A DNA stretch of 64,000 nucleotides from Streptomyces caeruleatus (GTDB lineage Bacteria > Actinomycetota > Actinomycetes > Streptomycetales > Streptomycetaceae): the NCBI RefSeq assembly GCF_001514235.1, contig NZ_KQ948930.1, positions 342,522 through 406,521 of the forward strand. The letters run 5' to 3'. Positions 16,001-24,202 of the stretch are shown one piece after another. Position 1 is the stretch's first letter; every line of letters starts with the position of its first letter. Below the pieces are notes generated by a model, which worked only from the letters and a program-made list of their open reading frames with translations, was not told the DNA's origin and searched no databases. Position numbers and translations under genes: made by a program.

Positions 16001-16456
16001 AGTCACGATCGGTTCCAGTACGCGCGTGCCCGTCTGTCGGTAGATCACCGAGCTGCGGAAGCTCACCACCTCGCGGCGGGCGCTGAAGCGGTCCATGAGG
16101 AAGGCGTGCAGATGCTCGATGTCCGGGACGGCCACCTGGACGAGGAAGTCGTCGTCGCCGGAGACCACGAAGACCGAGACGACCTCGGGGAGTTGGGTGA
16201 GGTAGCTCTCGAAGGCCTCGATCACCTCGCGGCTCAGCGGGCGCAGCCGGGCGAAGACCAGGGCCTGGAGCGAGCGGCCCAGCAGGCGTGGCTGTACGGC
16301 CGCGTGGTAGCCGGTGATCACTCCGCGGGCGCGCAGGGCGCGGACCCGTTCCAGGCAGGTGGAGGGTGCGATGCCGACCCTGCGGGCGAGTTCGCGGTTG
16401 GTGAGCCGTGCATCGCGCTGGAGATGGGTGAGGATCGCCGAATCAGTGTCGTCCAT
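15995..16456 (-). CDS. Lrp/AsnC family regulator
   Basis: 153 aa from ATG 16456 (GGGAAG ends 10 nt upstream; ATG 16465 is possible but too close to it). N-terminal HTH: ILTHLQRDARLTNRELARRVGIAPSTCLERV. C-terminal RAM/AsnC effector domain: ALVFARLRPLSREVIEAFE, EVVSVFVVSGDDDFLVQV, then HLHAFLMDRF. Binds an amino acid or similar ligand. Divergent from the methyltransferase gene, its likely target. The 3' end lies in the 9-nt repeat array. Confidence 0.93.
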   Translation of the reverse strand: MDDTDSAILTHLQRDARLTNRELARRVGIAPSTCLERVRALRARGVITGYHAAVQPRLLGRSLQALVFARLRPLSREVIEAFESYLTQLPEVVSVFVVSGDDDFLVQVAVPDIEHLHAFLMDRFSARREVVSFRSSVIYRQTGTRVLEPIVTD

Positions 16457-16608
16457 GGCCGTCATTCTTCCCGCGGTTCCGAATTTGGTTCGGCCGAGGC
16501 GCTCAACTCCCGTACCGCGCAATAGATTTCCCACGGCTTTGCGGGACTCCGCCTCGACCCCCTCGACCTCCTCCTCCCCCGCCGCCGGACCGAAGGGAGC
16601 CCTCGTCC

Positions 16609-17508
16609 ATGACGACCGCCGCCGCACGACCGGTCGGCCAAAGCATCGGCCAAGGAATCGGCCAAGGCCTCGACCGAGCCGTCACCCAGGCCGTCGACCA
16701 CTACGACCGGTTTCTCGCCGAGCACTACACCTGGATGCTCGGGGGCGATCTCGACGCGCTCGCCGCGGGGCAGGGGGCCGCTCTCTCGGGGTGGGGGGTC
16801 ACTCCCGGGGCGGCGATCGGACCGGCGGCCGGGGCGCTCGCCGTGGATCTGGGGTGCGGGCCGGGGCAGGCGAGCCTGGCGCTGGCCGGGCTGGGCTTCG
16901 ACTCCGTCCTCGCGGTCGATCTGAGCCGGCCGTTGCTGGACGAACTCGCCGCGCACGCCACCCGGGTACCGGCCGTGCGGGTGGTGCGGGCGGATGTGCG
17001 GACCGCGCTGCGGGAGTTCGTACGGCCGGGGTCGGCGCAGGCCGTCGTATGTCTGGGTGACACGCTGACCCATCTGCCGACCCGGGGGGATGTGGCCGCC
17101 CTCTTCGCCGACGTCGCCGCCGCGCTGGCGCCCGAGGGGACGGCCGTGTTCGCCTACCGTGATCTGACGGTCCCGCTCACGGGGACGGACCGGTTCCTGC
17201 CGGTCCGGGCCACCGAGGACCGGATCATGACGTGCTTCCTGGAGTATCCGGACGACTACGACGACTACACCGTCCTCGTCCACGACCTGATCCACACCCG
17301 CAACGCCGACGGCCCCGACGCCAACTGGACCCTCACGGCCCGGAGTTACCGCAAACTGCGGCTCTCCCACGCCTGGGTGCTGGACCAGCTCCGCACGGCC
17401 GGGCTGCGGGTGCGGCACGAGGAGAGCGGGGCCGGGGGGATGCGGACGGTCGTCCTCGAACGCGGGACCTCTCGGGGCTCAGGGCCGAGGCCCTCGACGG
17501 AGCCGTAG
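16609..17508 (+). CDS. SAM-dependent methyltransferase
   Basis: 299 aa, GAAGGGAG upstream. Class I fold: motif I VDLGCGPGQASLAL at about 82-95, acidic residue after strand 2 (AVDLSRPLLDEL), motif IV-like VVCLGDTLTHL, then a substrate domain rich in Asp/Tyr (YPDDYDDYTVLVHDLIH). The N-terminal 30 residues are a Gln/Gly-rich repeat (GQSIGQGIGQGLD). Substrate unknown; probably regulated by the divergent Lrp protein. Confidence 0.85.
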   Translation: MTTAAARPVGQSIGQGIGQGLDRAVTQAVDHYDRFLAEHYTWMLGGDLDALAAGQGAALSGWGVTPGAAIGPAAGALAVDLGCGPGQASLALAGLGFDSVLAVDLSRPLLDELAAHATRVPAVRVVRADVRTALREFVRPGSAQAVVCLGDTLTHLPTRGDVAALFADVAAALAPEGTAVFAYRDLTVPLTGTDRFLPVRATEDRIMTCFLEYPDDYDDYTVLVHDLIHTRNADGPDANWTLTARSYRKLRLSHAWVLDQLRTAGLRVRHEESGAGGMRTVVLERGTSRGSGPRPSTEP

Positions 17509-18009
17509 GCCTGCCCGCGCCAGGTGGCGGATCCGCTTCGTTCGGCCCTCGTCGGCGAGGAGGGTGAGGGCGGGGGCCGGTGTGCCCGGTGCCTCGGCGA
17601 GCAGCGCCCACTCACGGAGGCGGTCGGCCAGGAAGGCGTGACCGGCCGTCGCCGCGGCCATCGACTCGGCCCAGGCGGTGTACTCGGGGGTCGCGTGGCT
17701 CGCGGCGGCCCTGCGGTCCAGGTGACGGGTCACGGCGGACTCGGCCATCGTCCGGTCCGGGTCGGTGAGGATACGGCGGACCAGGGCCGCTTCCTCGTCG
17801 GGCGTGGGGTTCTCCAGGTGATCCAGCTCCAGGTGCTCCAGGTGCTCCAGGTGCTCTAGTTGCTCCAGTTGCTCCAGTTGCTCCAGTTGCTCCAGTTGCT
17901 CCAGTTGCTCCAGTTGCTCCAGCTGAAGGGTGTAAGCGGCGAACCGGGCGTGCTCGGGAGGTTCGTCGTCGGCTCGATGGGCGGGGCGCATCCGGCGATG
18001 GTGGCTCAT
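17479..18009 (-). CDS. Hypothetical protein with (LEQ)n tandem repeat
   Basis: 176 aa from ATG 18009 (GTG 18030 possible; ribosome sites weak for both). Residues about 30-62 are eight or more LEQ triplets grading into LEHLEH and LELDHLE, encoded by a 9-nt DNA repeat (about 17812-17930). The triplet puts Leu every third residue, not a heptad, and gives a highly acidic helix. The rest is a helical region (PTPDEEAALVRRILTDPDRT, TPEYTAWAESMAAATAGHAF) ending Arg-rich. No family recognised. Its end overlaps the methyltransferase 3' end by 30 nt. Confidence 0.65.
   Translation of the reverse strand: MSHHRRMRPAHRADDEPPEHARFAAYTLQLEQLEQLEQLEQLEQLEQLEQLEHLEHLEHLELDHLENPTPDEEAALVRRILTDPDRTMAESAVTRHLDRRAAASHATPEYTAWAESMAAATAGHAFLADRLREWALLAEAPGTPAPALTLLADEGRTKRIRHLARAGLRLRRGPRP
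17812..17930. repeat. 9-nt coding repeat (CTCCAGTTG)n
   Basis: Perfect CTCCAGTTG copies followed (toward 17812) by CTCCAGGTG variants. Read on the minus strand they give Leu-Glu-Gln and Leu-Glu-His. Copy number is likely to vary between strains. Confidence 0.9.
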
Positions 18010-18183
18010 CCGTGCCGTGTCCCGCCGCACAAATGGTTTGTCGCGCCGAAACGGGCCGTCCTACAGTGAGTTCACTTCGAAGAGACGTTCCCCGGAAGGA
18101 AGCCGCAGAGCGGGAGCGTCCCACCTCGTGGAGGTGCAGGAGGGGCGGCAGTCCTTGTCGACCCCTCATTCGGAGGCCCCTTC

Positions 18184-19041
18184 ATGAACGTCCGTACAGA
18201 CGTGGGCATCGGTCTGCCCATCGGCGACCCGGCCGCCCTTCTCACCTGGGCCCGGCGTGCCGACGCCGGTCCCTTCAGCACGCTCGGGCTGCTCGACCGG
18301 CTCGTCTACGACAACCCGGAGCCGCTGGTCGCCCTGGCCGTCCTCGCGGGCGCGACCTCACGCGTCCGCGTCCAGACCGAGGTGCTGCTCGCCCCGCTGC
18401 GGGACACCGCCCTGCTGGCCAAGCAGGCGGCCACGCTGGACCGGATGACCGGGGGGCGGTTCGTCCTCGGCCTGGGGATCGGCGGGCGGGACGACGACCA
18501 CGCGGCCACGGGCACCGCCCTGCGCACTCGCGGGCGGCGCCTCGACGAGCAGATGGCCGTCATGAGCCGCCTGTGGCACGGAGAGCCGTACGGCGACGGC
18601 GTCGGTCCCATCGGCCCGGTGCCCGCGCGTATCGGCGGCCCGGAGATCCTCTTCGGCGGCTTCCAGCCCGCCGCGCTCGAACGCGTCGCGCGCTGGGGCG
18701 ACGGCTTCCTCTGCGCGGCGGCGCCTTCCTGGGCGGGCGGTCTGTTCGACACCGTCCGCGGGTTCTGGAAGGAGTACGGCCGCGACGGGCGGCCCCGTCT
18801 CGTGGCCCAGGTGAACGTCGCGCTCGGCCCGCCGGACGTGGTCGACGACGCGCGTGCCCGGATGCACGCGTACTACGCCTTCACCGGCATGGCCGACCGC
18901 ATGGTCGCCGGCCTCCTCACCACCCCCGCCGAGATCCGCGCCGCGCTGGGCGCCTTCGCCGGCCTGGGCGCCGACGAGGTCGTTCTCTACTGCTACGGCG
19001 TCGACCCCGACCAGGTGGACCGCCTGGCCGACCTGCTGTGA
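18184..19041 (+). CDS. LLM-class (F420-type) oxidoreductase
   Basis: 285 aa, CGGAGG upstream of ATG. Luciferase-like TIM barrel: VGIGLPIGDP at the start, LDRLVYDNPEPLVALAVLA, VRVQTEVLLAPLRDTALLAKQAATLDRMTGGR (in parts), LGLGIGGRDDD, then EILFGGFQPAALERVARWGDG. Such enzymes use coenzyme F420 or FMN; substrate unknown. A 14-nt tandem repeat begins exactly at the stop codon. Confidence 0.88.
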   Translation: MNVRTDVGIGLPIGDPAALLTWARRADAGPFSTLGLLDRLVYDNPEPLVALAVLAGATSRVRVQTEVLLAPLRDTALLAKQAATLDRMTGGRFVLGLGIGGRDDDHAATGTALRTRGRRLDEQMAVMSRLWHGEPYGDGVGPIGPVPARIGGPEILFGGFQPAALERVARWGDGFLCAAAPSWAGGLFDTVRGFWKEYGRDGRPRLVAQVNVALGPPDVVDDARARMHAYYAFTGMADRMVAGLLTTPAEIRAALGAFAGLGADEVVLYCYGVDPDQVDRLADLL

Positions 19042-19137
19042 AGCCGTATCGGTGAAGCCGTATCCGTGAAGCCGTATCCGTGAAGCCGTACCCGTGCAGC
19101 CGTATCCGTGAAGCCGTACCCGTGAACCCGCTTCTGT
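19038..19137. repeat. 14-nt tandem repeat (GTGAAGCCGTATCC)n
   Basis: Seven copies with starts at 19038, 19052, 19066, 19080, 19094, 19108 and 19122. The first copy contains the TGA stop of the oxidoreductase gene. Variants TACCC and GCAGCC occur in later copies. No hairpin is obvious. Confidence 0.9.
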
Positions 19138-19238
19138 GACACCGCTGTTGCCGGAACTATGGCGTCCGCCACAGCCGGGTGTGTCGGGTCCTGTTGGACT
19201 CGGCGCACCCGTCGTCGTCCGCCCTGCCTGGAGGCCGC

Positions 19239-19736
19239 GTGTTCCTGCTGATCCTGCTGTTCGTCGTGGTCGCGGTGATCGTCGGCGTGGGGCTGTGCGG
19301 ATACGGCGGCCGCACGCTGGCCGACCACGGGCTGCGGCGCGCGCATGCTCCCGCCGTACTGCGCGGTCTCGCCGCCCTCGCGGGGGCGGGGGCGTGTGCT
19401 CTGTACGCGTGGGGGCTGCTCGCCGTGTGCGGCGCGGTCATGACGGCGGAGGACGGCGGCACCGACTCGTCGCCGGCCCGGTCCTGCCGTACGGCGGGCT
19501 GGCAGGAGCGGAGCCGGCAGGGCATCGAGATCGTCGACCACAAGGTGACGTACATCCCGCTCGGGTTCGTCTGCGAGACCAGCGACGGCGGGAGCTACGA
19601 CAACGGTGACGTGCCGGGGTACGTCAACCCGGCCGTCTTCGGGCTCGCCCTCGCCGGCGCCGGGGGTGTGATCGGCTCGGCGTACGTGTCAGAGCTGCGG
19701 GCCCGTGCCGAGTTCCGCGGGCAGCGGGCCGGTTAG
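19239..19736 (+). CDS. Membrane protein, hypothetical
   Basis: 165 aa from GTG 19239, chosen for GGAGG 5 nt upstream. Membrane segments at about 1-20 (FLLILLFVVVAVIVGVGL), 38-60 (VLRGLAALAGAGACALYAWG) and near 130-150 (AVFGLALAGAGGVIGSAYV). Between them is an external loop with two cysteines (ARSCRTAGW and GFVCETSDGG) that may form a disulfide. Function unknown. Confidence 0.7.
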   Translation: MFLLILLFVVVAVIVGVGLCGYGGRTLADHGLRRAHAPAVLRGLAALAGAGACALYAWGLLAVCGAVMTAEDGGTDSSPARSCRTAGWQERSRQGIEIVDHKVTYIPLGFVCETSDGGSYDNGDVPGYVNPAVFGLALAGAGGVIGSAYVSELRARAEFRGQRAG

Positions 19737-19790
19737 CCTCGGATGTCCAGGCTCGGCTGAAGCGGTCGGCCGTGGTGTTCGGAGGCAGAC

Positions 19791-20090
19791 ATGGCGAAGG
19801 TTCCCAGCGCGGTGGTCGCCGCCGGCGGGCTCGTGGGTGGGTACGGCGTGGCTCGCTGGACCAGGAAGCGGCAGCTCGGCGGGGCCGTGCTGGCCGTCGC
19901 GGGGGCCGCGGCCGCGCAGCAGTGGCGGCGGCAGGCGGGCGGGAAGGCGGCGGGGGCGTTGACCGCCGCGTATGTCGCCGCCTTCGCCGGGTCGCATCCG
20001 CTGGCGAAGAAGGTCGGCGCGTGGCCGGCGGTGTTCGGGGTGGCGGGGGTCGTGGCTCTGGCGTCCTGGGCTGTGGCGGACCGCCGGTAG
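19791..20090 (+). CDS. Small membrane protein, hypothetical
   Basis: 99 aa, GGAGG upstream of ATG. Ala/Gly-rich with two or three weak membrane segments (VVAAGGLVGGYGVA, GGAVLAVAGAAAA, VFGVAGVVALASWAV). Probably in the same transcript as the membrane protein 54 nt upstream. No family recognised. Confidence 0.65.
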   Translation: MAKVPSAVVAAGGLVGGYGVARWTRKRQLGGAVLAVAGAAAAQQWRRQAGGKAAGALTAAYVAAFAGSHPLAKKVGAWPAVFGVAGVVALASWAVADRR

Positions 20091-20111
20091 CGTCCGGTGG
20101 GGGCGCCGTGA

Positions 20112-20285
20112 ATCGCCGTCCGGCGGCTGCGGCACCATCGCGCATTGTGGGATGCCGCGGATCGCCGTCCGGCGGCTGCGGCACCATCGCGCATTGTGGG
20201 ATGCCGCGAATGGGTGTCCGGCGGCTGCGGCACCATCGCGCATTGTGGGATGCCGCGAATGGGTGTCCGGCGGCTGCGGCGCCAT
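20112..20285. repeat. 49-nt tandem repeat, 3.5 copies
   Basis: Unit starts at 20112, 20161, 20210 and 20259, exactly 49 nt apart. Copies are almost identical across GTCCGGCGGCTGCGGCACC and ATCGCGCATTGTGGGATGCC; copies 3 and 4 carry ATGGGTG where 1 and 2 carry ATCGCCG. There are no spacers, so this is a direct tandem duplication. Part of the 394-nt gene-free stretch 20091-20484. Confidence 0.9.
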
Positions 20286-20391
20286 CGTGGCTGGTCGCGC
20301 AGTTCCCCGCGCCCCTTTAGGGGCGTTGCCGTGCCGTCGGACGCCTGGCGGGGTGCCGCGAATGGGCTTCTGGCGGCTGCCTGCGCCATCG

Positions 20392-20459
20392 AGGCTGGTC
20401 GCGCCCGCGCGGCGGAGCCGCATATCGATACAGCCCCGCCCCCCCCTTTAGGGCGTTGC
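20392..20459. repeat. Interspersed repeat, copy 1
   Basis: About 50 nt, including GGCTGGTCGCGCCC and GCGGAGCCGCATATCGATAC, are repeated in inverted orientation at 35962-36017 with near identity. A half-related GGCTGGTCGCGCAGTTCCCC segment lies at about 20289-20330. Ends in a CCCTTTAGGG palindromic motif. Confidence 0.8.
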
Positions 20460-20484
20460 TGGGCAGCGTATCGATTCGTGCCGT

Positions 20485-20844
20485 CTAGGCGTGGTGGGTC
20501 AGTACGTTCACCACGTGGCCGGTCGGGGCGCGTACGAAGAAGCGGCGTACGCCCCACTCCTCGTCCTGGAGCTCGCGGACGATTTCGGCGCCCGAGGCCA
20601 CCACCTGGGCGTACACGGCGTCGACGTCGTCGACCTCGACGCTGAGGTCGGGGACGACGGGGGCGGTGCGTTCCTCGGTGAAGAAGCTGATCTGGGCGGT
20701 GGGGTTGGTGAGGGACGCCATGGTTGTCACCCAGCCCATGTCCATGACCTGTTCGAAGCCGAGCAGGGCGTAGAAGTCGCGGCTGGTCTCCAGCTGTTCC
20801 TCGGACGTGACCTGGTGGTTGGGGACGATTCTGCGGACGGTCAT
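20485..20844 (-). CDS. VOC/glyoxalase family protein
   Basis: 119 aa, GGAG 9 nt upstream. Vicinal-oxygen-chelate fold with two beta-alpha-beta-beta-beta modules: SEEQLETSRDFYALLGFEQV, then SVEVDDVDAVYAQVVASGAEI, ending RRFFVRAPTGHVVNVLTHH. Candidate metal ligands are a His near the first strand (NHQ), Glu residues in the second module and the terminal GHVVNV strand. Substrate unknown: resistance or isomerase activity both occur. Confidence 0.85.
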   Translation of the reverse strand: MTVRRIVPNHQVTSEEQLETSRDFYALLGFEQVMDMGWVTTMASLTNPTAQISFFTEERTAPVVPDLSVEVDDVDAVYAQVVASGAEIVRELQDEEWGVRRFFVRAPTGHVVNVLTHHA

Positions 20845-20954
20845 CGGATGCGGCTCCTGGTCTCTCCTGGTCGGTGGCGGACTTTTTGTTATCGCCCCCA
20901 GTCTTCCCCCGTCTCCTCACCGTCCCCAGCCGCAGGCACGCGAGGAATGACGAC

Positions 20955-22472
20955 GTGACACGACAGATCAGCCGCCGGAGCATGCTCAAGGCCGCGGGCG
21001 CGGCAGCCGGAGCCGTCGGGATCGGTACGGCCGTGCTGCCGAGCCCTGCCTTGGCGGCCGGCGCCTACGCCCACCCCGGCCTTCTGCACACCGGCGCCGA
21101 CCTCGGCCGTATGGCCGCCAAGGTGAAGGCGGGCGCCGCTCCCTACACCGCCGGGTTCGCCAAGCTGACCGCCAACCGGCACGCGCAGAGCGGCTGGGCG
21201 GCCAACCCGCAGGAGGTCGTGTACCGGGGCACGGGGTCGCCCGAGAACTACCGCACCCTCTACAACGACGTCCACGCCGCCTACCAGAACGCCCTGCGGC
21301 ACCACGTCAGCGGTGACAGCGCGCACGCCGACACGGCCGTCGCGATCCTCAACGCCTGGTCGGCGAAGCTGACGAGCGTGCAGGGCAGCGCCGACCGGTT
21401 CCTGGCCGCCGGGCTGTACGGCTACCAGATCGCCAACGCCGCCGAACTGGTCCGTGACCACCCCGACTTCGAGCTCGACCGGTTCAAGGAGATGCTGAGC
21501 AGCTGCTTCGCCTCGCTCAGCGACGACTTCCTGGTCCGGCACAACGGCGCCGTCGTCTCCAACTACTGGACCAACTGGGACCTCGCCGCCATGGCCTGCG
21601 TCCTGGCCTCCGGGATCTTCTGCGACGACCGGGCCCAGGTCGCCCGGGCCGTCGAGTACTTCAAGCACGGCGAGGGGCTCGGGTCGATCAGGCACGCCAT
21701 CCCCGTCGTGCAGGACGACGGACTCGCCGAGTGGCTGGAGGCGGGCCGCGACCAGGGGCACGCGCTGCTCGGGGTCGGCCTGATGGGCACCTTCTGCGAG
21801 ATGGCCTGGAACCAGGGCATCGACCTGTACGGCTACGACGACAGCCGGTTCCTCAAGGGCGCCCAGTACGTCGCCAAGTGGGCCCTGGGCGGTGACGTGC
21901 CGTTCACCGCGAACACCCGTAAGAAGGGCGCGATCAACGGCTGGTCGGGGTCGGAGACCGTCACCGAGGCCGCACCCGTGGACCCGGCGATGGTCCGCCC
22001 GATCTGGGCGATGATCGCCAACCACTACACCAAGCGCCGGGGCCTTTCGGCGACGTACCTCACGCGGATCGCCGCGAAGTCGGCGCCGGAGGGCGGCGGC
22101 GGGGACTACGGGCCCAACAGCGGCGGCTACGACCAACTGGGCTTCGGCACGCTGGCGTTCACGCGGGAGCGGGCCACGGGGACGGGCACGGGCACGGGCA
22201 CGGGCTCGGGCGGTTCGCAGAGTCCGGCGGCGTCCGCCTCGGCCGGTGCGTCGGCCGGTGCGGGGGCGGACGCCCGGCCGCAGGGCGGGGGCGCGGCATC
22301 GCCCTCGGCGTCCGCCTCCGCCGCCACGGGCGGTGACCTCGCCGCGACCGGCTCGAACGACGTCGTCGGCTGGACGGCCGCCGCGGGTGTCACCGCTCTC
22401 GCGGGTGGCCTGCTGCTGATGCGGCGTCGGGGCCGGGGCCAGCGCGAGGCCTCGTCCTCCCAGCCCCAGTAA
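20955..22472 (+). CDS. Alginate-lyase-like protein, TAT-exported and sortase-anchored
   Basis: 505 aa from GTG 20955 (GAGGAA 7 nt upstream). Twin-arginine signal SRRSMLKAAGAAAGAVGIG, then a PL5-type alginate_lyase helical domain (about 45-390) with HPGLLHTGADLGRM, NYWTNWDLAAMACVLASGIF, LAEWLEAGRDQGHALLGVG and MAWNQGIDLYGYDD. The R-D-Q-G-H motif and N-Y-W-x-N-W are the conserved active-site region. After a Thr/Gly and Ala/Ser-rich linker (GTGTGTG, ASASAGASAG) the protein ends with LAATGSN, a hydrophobic helix and RRRGRG: the LAxTG signal of class E sortase. Predicted to be linked to the cell wall and to degrade uronate-containing polysaccharide. Confidence 0.85.
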   Translation: MTRQISRRSMLKAAGAAAGAVGIGTAVLPSPALAAGAYAHPGLLHTGADLGRMAAKVKAGAAPYTAGFAKLTANRHAQSGWAANPQEVVYRGTGSPENYRTLYNDVHAAYQNALRHHVSGDSAHADTAVAILNAWSAKLTSVQGSADRFLAAGLYGYQIANAAELVRDHPDFELDRFKEMLSSCFASLSDDFLVRHNGAVVSNYWTNWDLAAMACVLASGIFCDDRAQVARAVEYFKHGEGLGSIRHAIPVVQDDGLAEWLEAGRDQGHALLGVGLMGTFCEMAWNQGIDLYGYDDSRFLKGAQYVAKWALGGDVPFTANTRKKGAINGWSGSETVTEAAPVDPAMVRPIWAMIANHYTKRRGLSATYLTRIAAKSAPEGGGGDYGPNSGGYDQLGFGTLAFTRERATGTGTGTGTGSGGSQSPAASASAGASAGAGADARPQGGGAASPSASASAATGGDLAATGSNDVVGWTAAAGVTALAGGLLLMRRRGRGQREASSSQPQ

Positions 22473-22538
22473 GGGGCACGCGAAGGGACGCGATCTCCGG
22501 TCCCGGTTCCCACCACGGGGGGCGCCGGGGCCGGTCCT

Positions 22539-24104
22539 TCACCCTCCGGTCGCGCCCGTCGCTCCCGTCGCCCCGGTCGCGCCCATCGCTCCCGTCGCGC
22601 CCGTCGCCCCCGTCGCCCCCGTCGCGCCCGTCGCCTTCGCCGCGGACGGCTTCGCCACCGCCGTCAGCGGGCGGGCGATGTCCTCCAGCGAGCGGCGTTC
22701 GGCGCGGACCGCGAGGAAGGCCGCGACCAGGCCCGCCAGGCACATCAGGGTGGCGCCGATCTGGAAGGCGAGCACGGTGTCGCCGACCTTGCCCGTCTCG
22801 GTGAGGTCGGCGAAGAGCAGGGGGCCGCTGATGCCGCCGGCCGCGGTGCCGAGGGCGTAGAAGAAGGCGATGGACATCGCGCGGGTCTCCATCGGGAAGA
22901 CCTCGGAGACCGTGAGGTAGGCGCTGGAGGCGCCGGCCGAGGCGAAGAACAGCACCGCGCACCAGCAGGCCGTCATCGTGGTCGCGCTGAGCGAGCCCCG
23001 GTCGAACAGCCAGGCCGTGCCGAACAGCAGCAGGCCCGAGAGCAGGTAGGTCGAGGAGATCATGACCCGGCGGCCGACCGTGTCGAACAGCTTGCCCAGC
23101 AGCAGCGGGCCGAGGAAGTTGCCGACGGCGATGACCGCGAAGTAGTAGCCGGTGTTGCCGCTCGGCACGTCGAAGAACGTGGTGAGGATGGCGCCGAAGC
23201 CGAAGGTGATGGCGTTGTAGAGGAACGCCTGGCCGATGAAGAGGGAGAACCCGAGGGTCGCCCGCCTGCGGTACTTCGAGAAGACCGTGCGGCCGATCTC
23301 CACGAAGGACACGCTCCGGCGCTGGCGGATGGTGATCTCGCCCTCGGCGCGCGGCAGCGGTTCGTTCCGCTCGGCCTCGACCTTGTGCTCGATGTCGGAC
23401 ACGATCCGTTCCGCCTCGTCGTCACGGCCGTGGATCAGCAGCCAGCGGGGGCTCTCCGGGACGTGCCGGCGGACCAGGAGGATCACCAGGGCGAGGACGG
23501 CGCCGAGCGCGAACGTCAGCCGCCAGCCGAGGTTCGCGGGCAGGACAGCGGTGTTCAGCGCGACGATCGACAGCAGCGAGCCGCCGACCGCGCCGAGCCA
23601 GAAGCTGCCGTTGATCATAAGGTCGACGCGGCCGCGGTACTGGGCCGGGATCAGTTCGTCGATCGCGGAGTTGATCGCCGCGTACTCGCCGCCGATGCCG
23701 AAGCCGGTCAGGAAGCGGAAGAGGAAGAACCACCAGGTCTCGAAGGAGAGGGCGGTCAGGGCCGTCGCCGCCAGATACACCGCGAGCGTGATCATGAAGA
23801 GCTGCTTGCGGCCCCATTTGTCGGTCAGGCGGCCCCAGAAGAGGGCGCCGAGGCAGGCGCCGGCCACGTACAGCGCGGCGGCCATACCGGTGACCTGGCC
23901 GGAGGTGATCGGCAGTCCGCTGCCGGGTTCGGAGAGGCGGGGCGCGATGTTGCCGACGACCGTGACTTCCAGTCCGTCGAGGATCCAGACGGTGCCGAGG
24001 CCGATCACGATCGTCCAGTGCCAGCGCGACCACGGGAGGCGGTCGAGGCGGGCGGGGATGTCGGTCGTGATGGTGCGGCCGGTCCCGGCATCTGCGGTGG
24101 TCAT
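22539..24104 (-). CDS. MFS transporter (sugar-porter-like)
   Basis: 521 aa from ATG 24104 (GAGGAGGG upstream). Twelve predicted membrane segments. Loop 2-3 motif GRLTDKWGRKQLF, the PESPRWLLIHGRDDEAERIV segment after helix 6 typical of sugar/metabolite porters, and FDTVGRRVM in the second half. The final 30 residues are a (GAT)n-type collagen-like repeat (ATGATGATGATG) encoded by a 9-nt DNA repeat at about 22545-22630. Substrate unknown; adjacency to the convergent polysaccharide lyase permits uptake of its sugar products, but this is not shown. Confidence 0.88.
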   Translation of the reverse strand: MTTADAGTGRTITTDIPARLDRLPWSRWHWTIVIGLGTVWILDGLEVTVVGNIAPRLSEPGSGLPITSGQVTGMAAALYVAGACLGALFWGRLTDKWGRKQLFMITLAVYLAATALTALSFETWWFFLFRFLTGFGIGGEYAAINSAIDELIPAQYRGRVDLMINGSFWLGAVGGSLLSIVALNTAVLPANLGWRLTFALGAVLALVILLVRRHVPESPRWLLIHGRDDEAERIVSDIEHKVEAERNEPLPRAEGEITIRQRRSVSFVEIGRTVFSKYRRRATLGFSLFIGQAFLYNAITFGFGAILTTFFDVPSGNTGYYFAVIAVGNFLGPLLLGKLFDTVGRRVMISSTYLLSGLLLFGTAWLFDRGSLSATTMTACWCAVLFFASAGASSAYLTVSEVFPMETRAMSIAFFYALGTAAGGISGPLLFADLTETGKVGDTVLAFQIGATLMCLAGLVAAFLAVRAERRSLEDIARPLTAVAKPSAAKATGATGATGATGATGAMGATGATGATGATGG

Positions 24105-24202
24105 GGGCCCCCTCCTCGGCACTCCCCCTCGGCGCTCCTCGTCGAGCGGAACCCGTGTCGAGTGCCCTGAGAACGCCGGTTCTACCCCCCGGCACGCTCC
24201 CG

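Noticed and set aside
20112-20285. 49-nt repeats as a CRISPR array
   Set aside because: Copies are contiguous with no unique spacers and no cas genes nearby.
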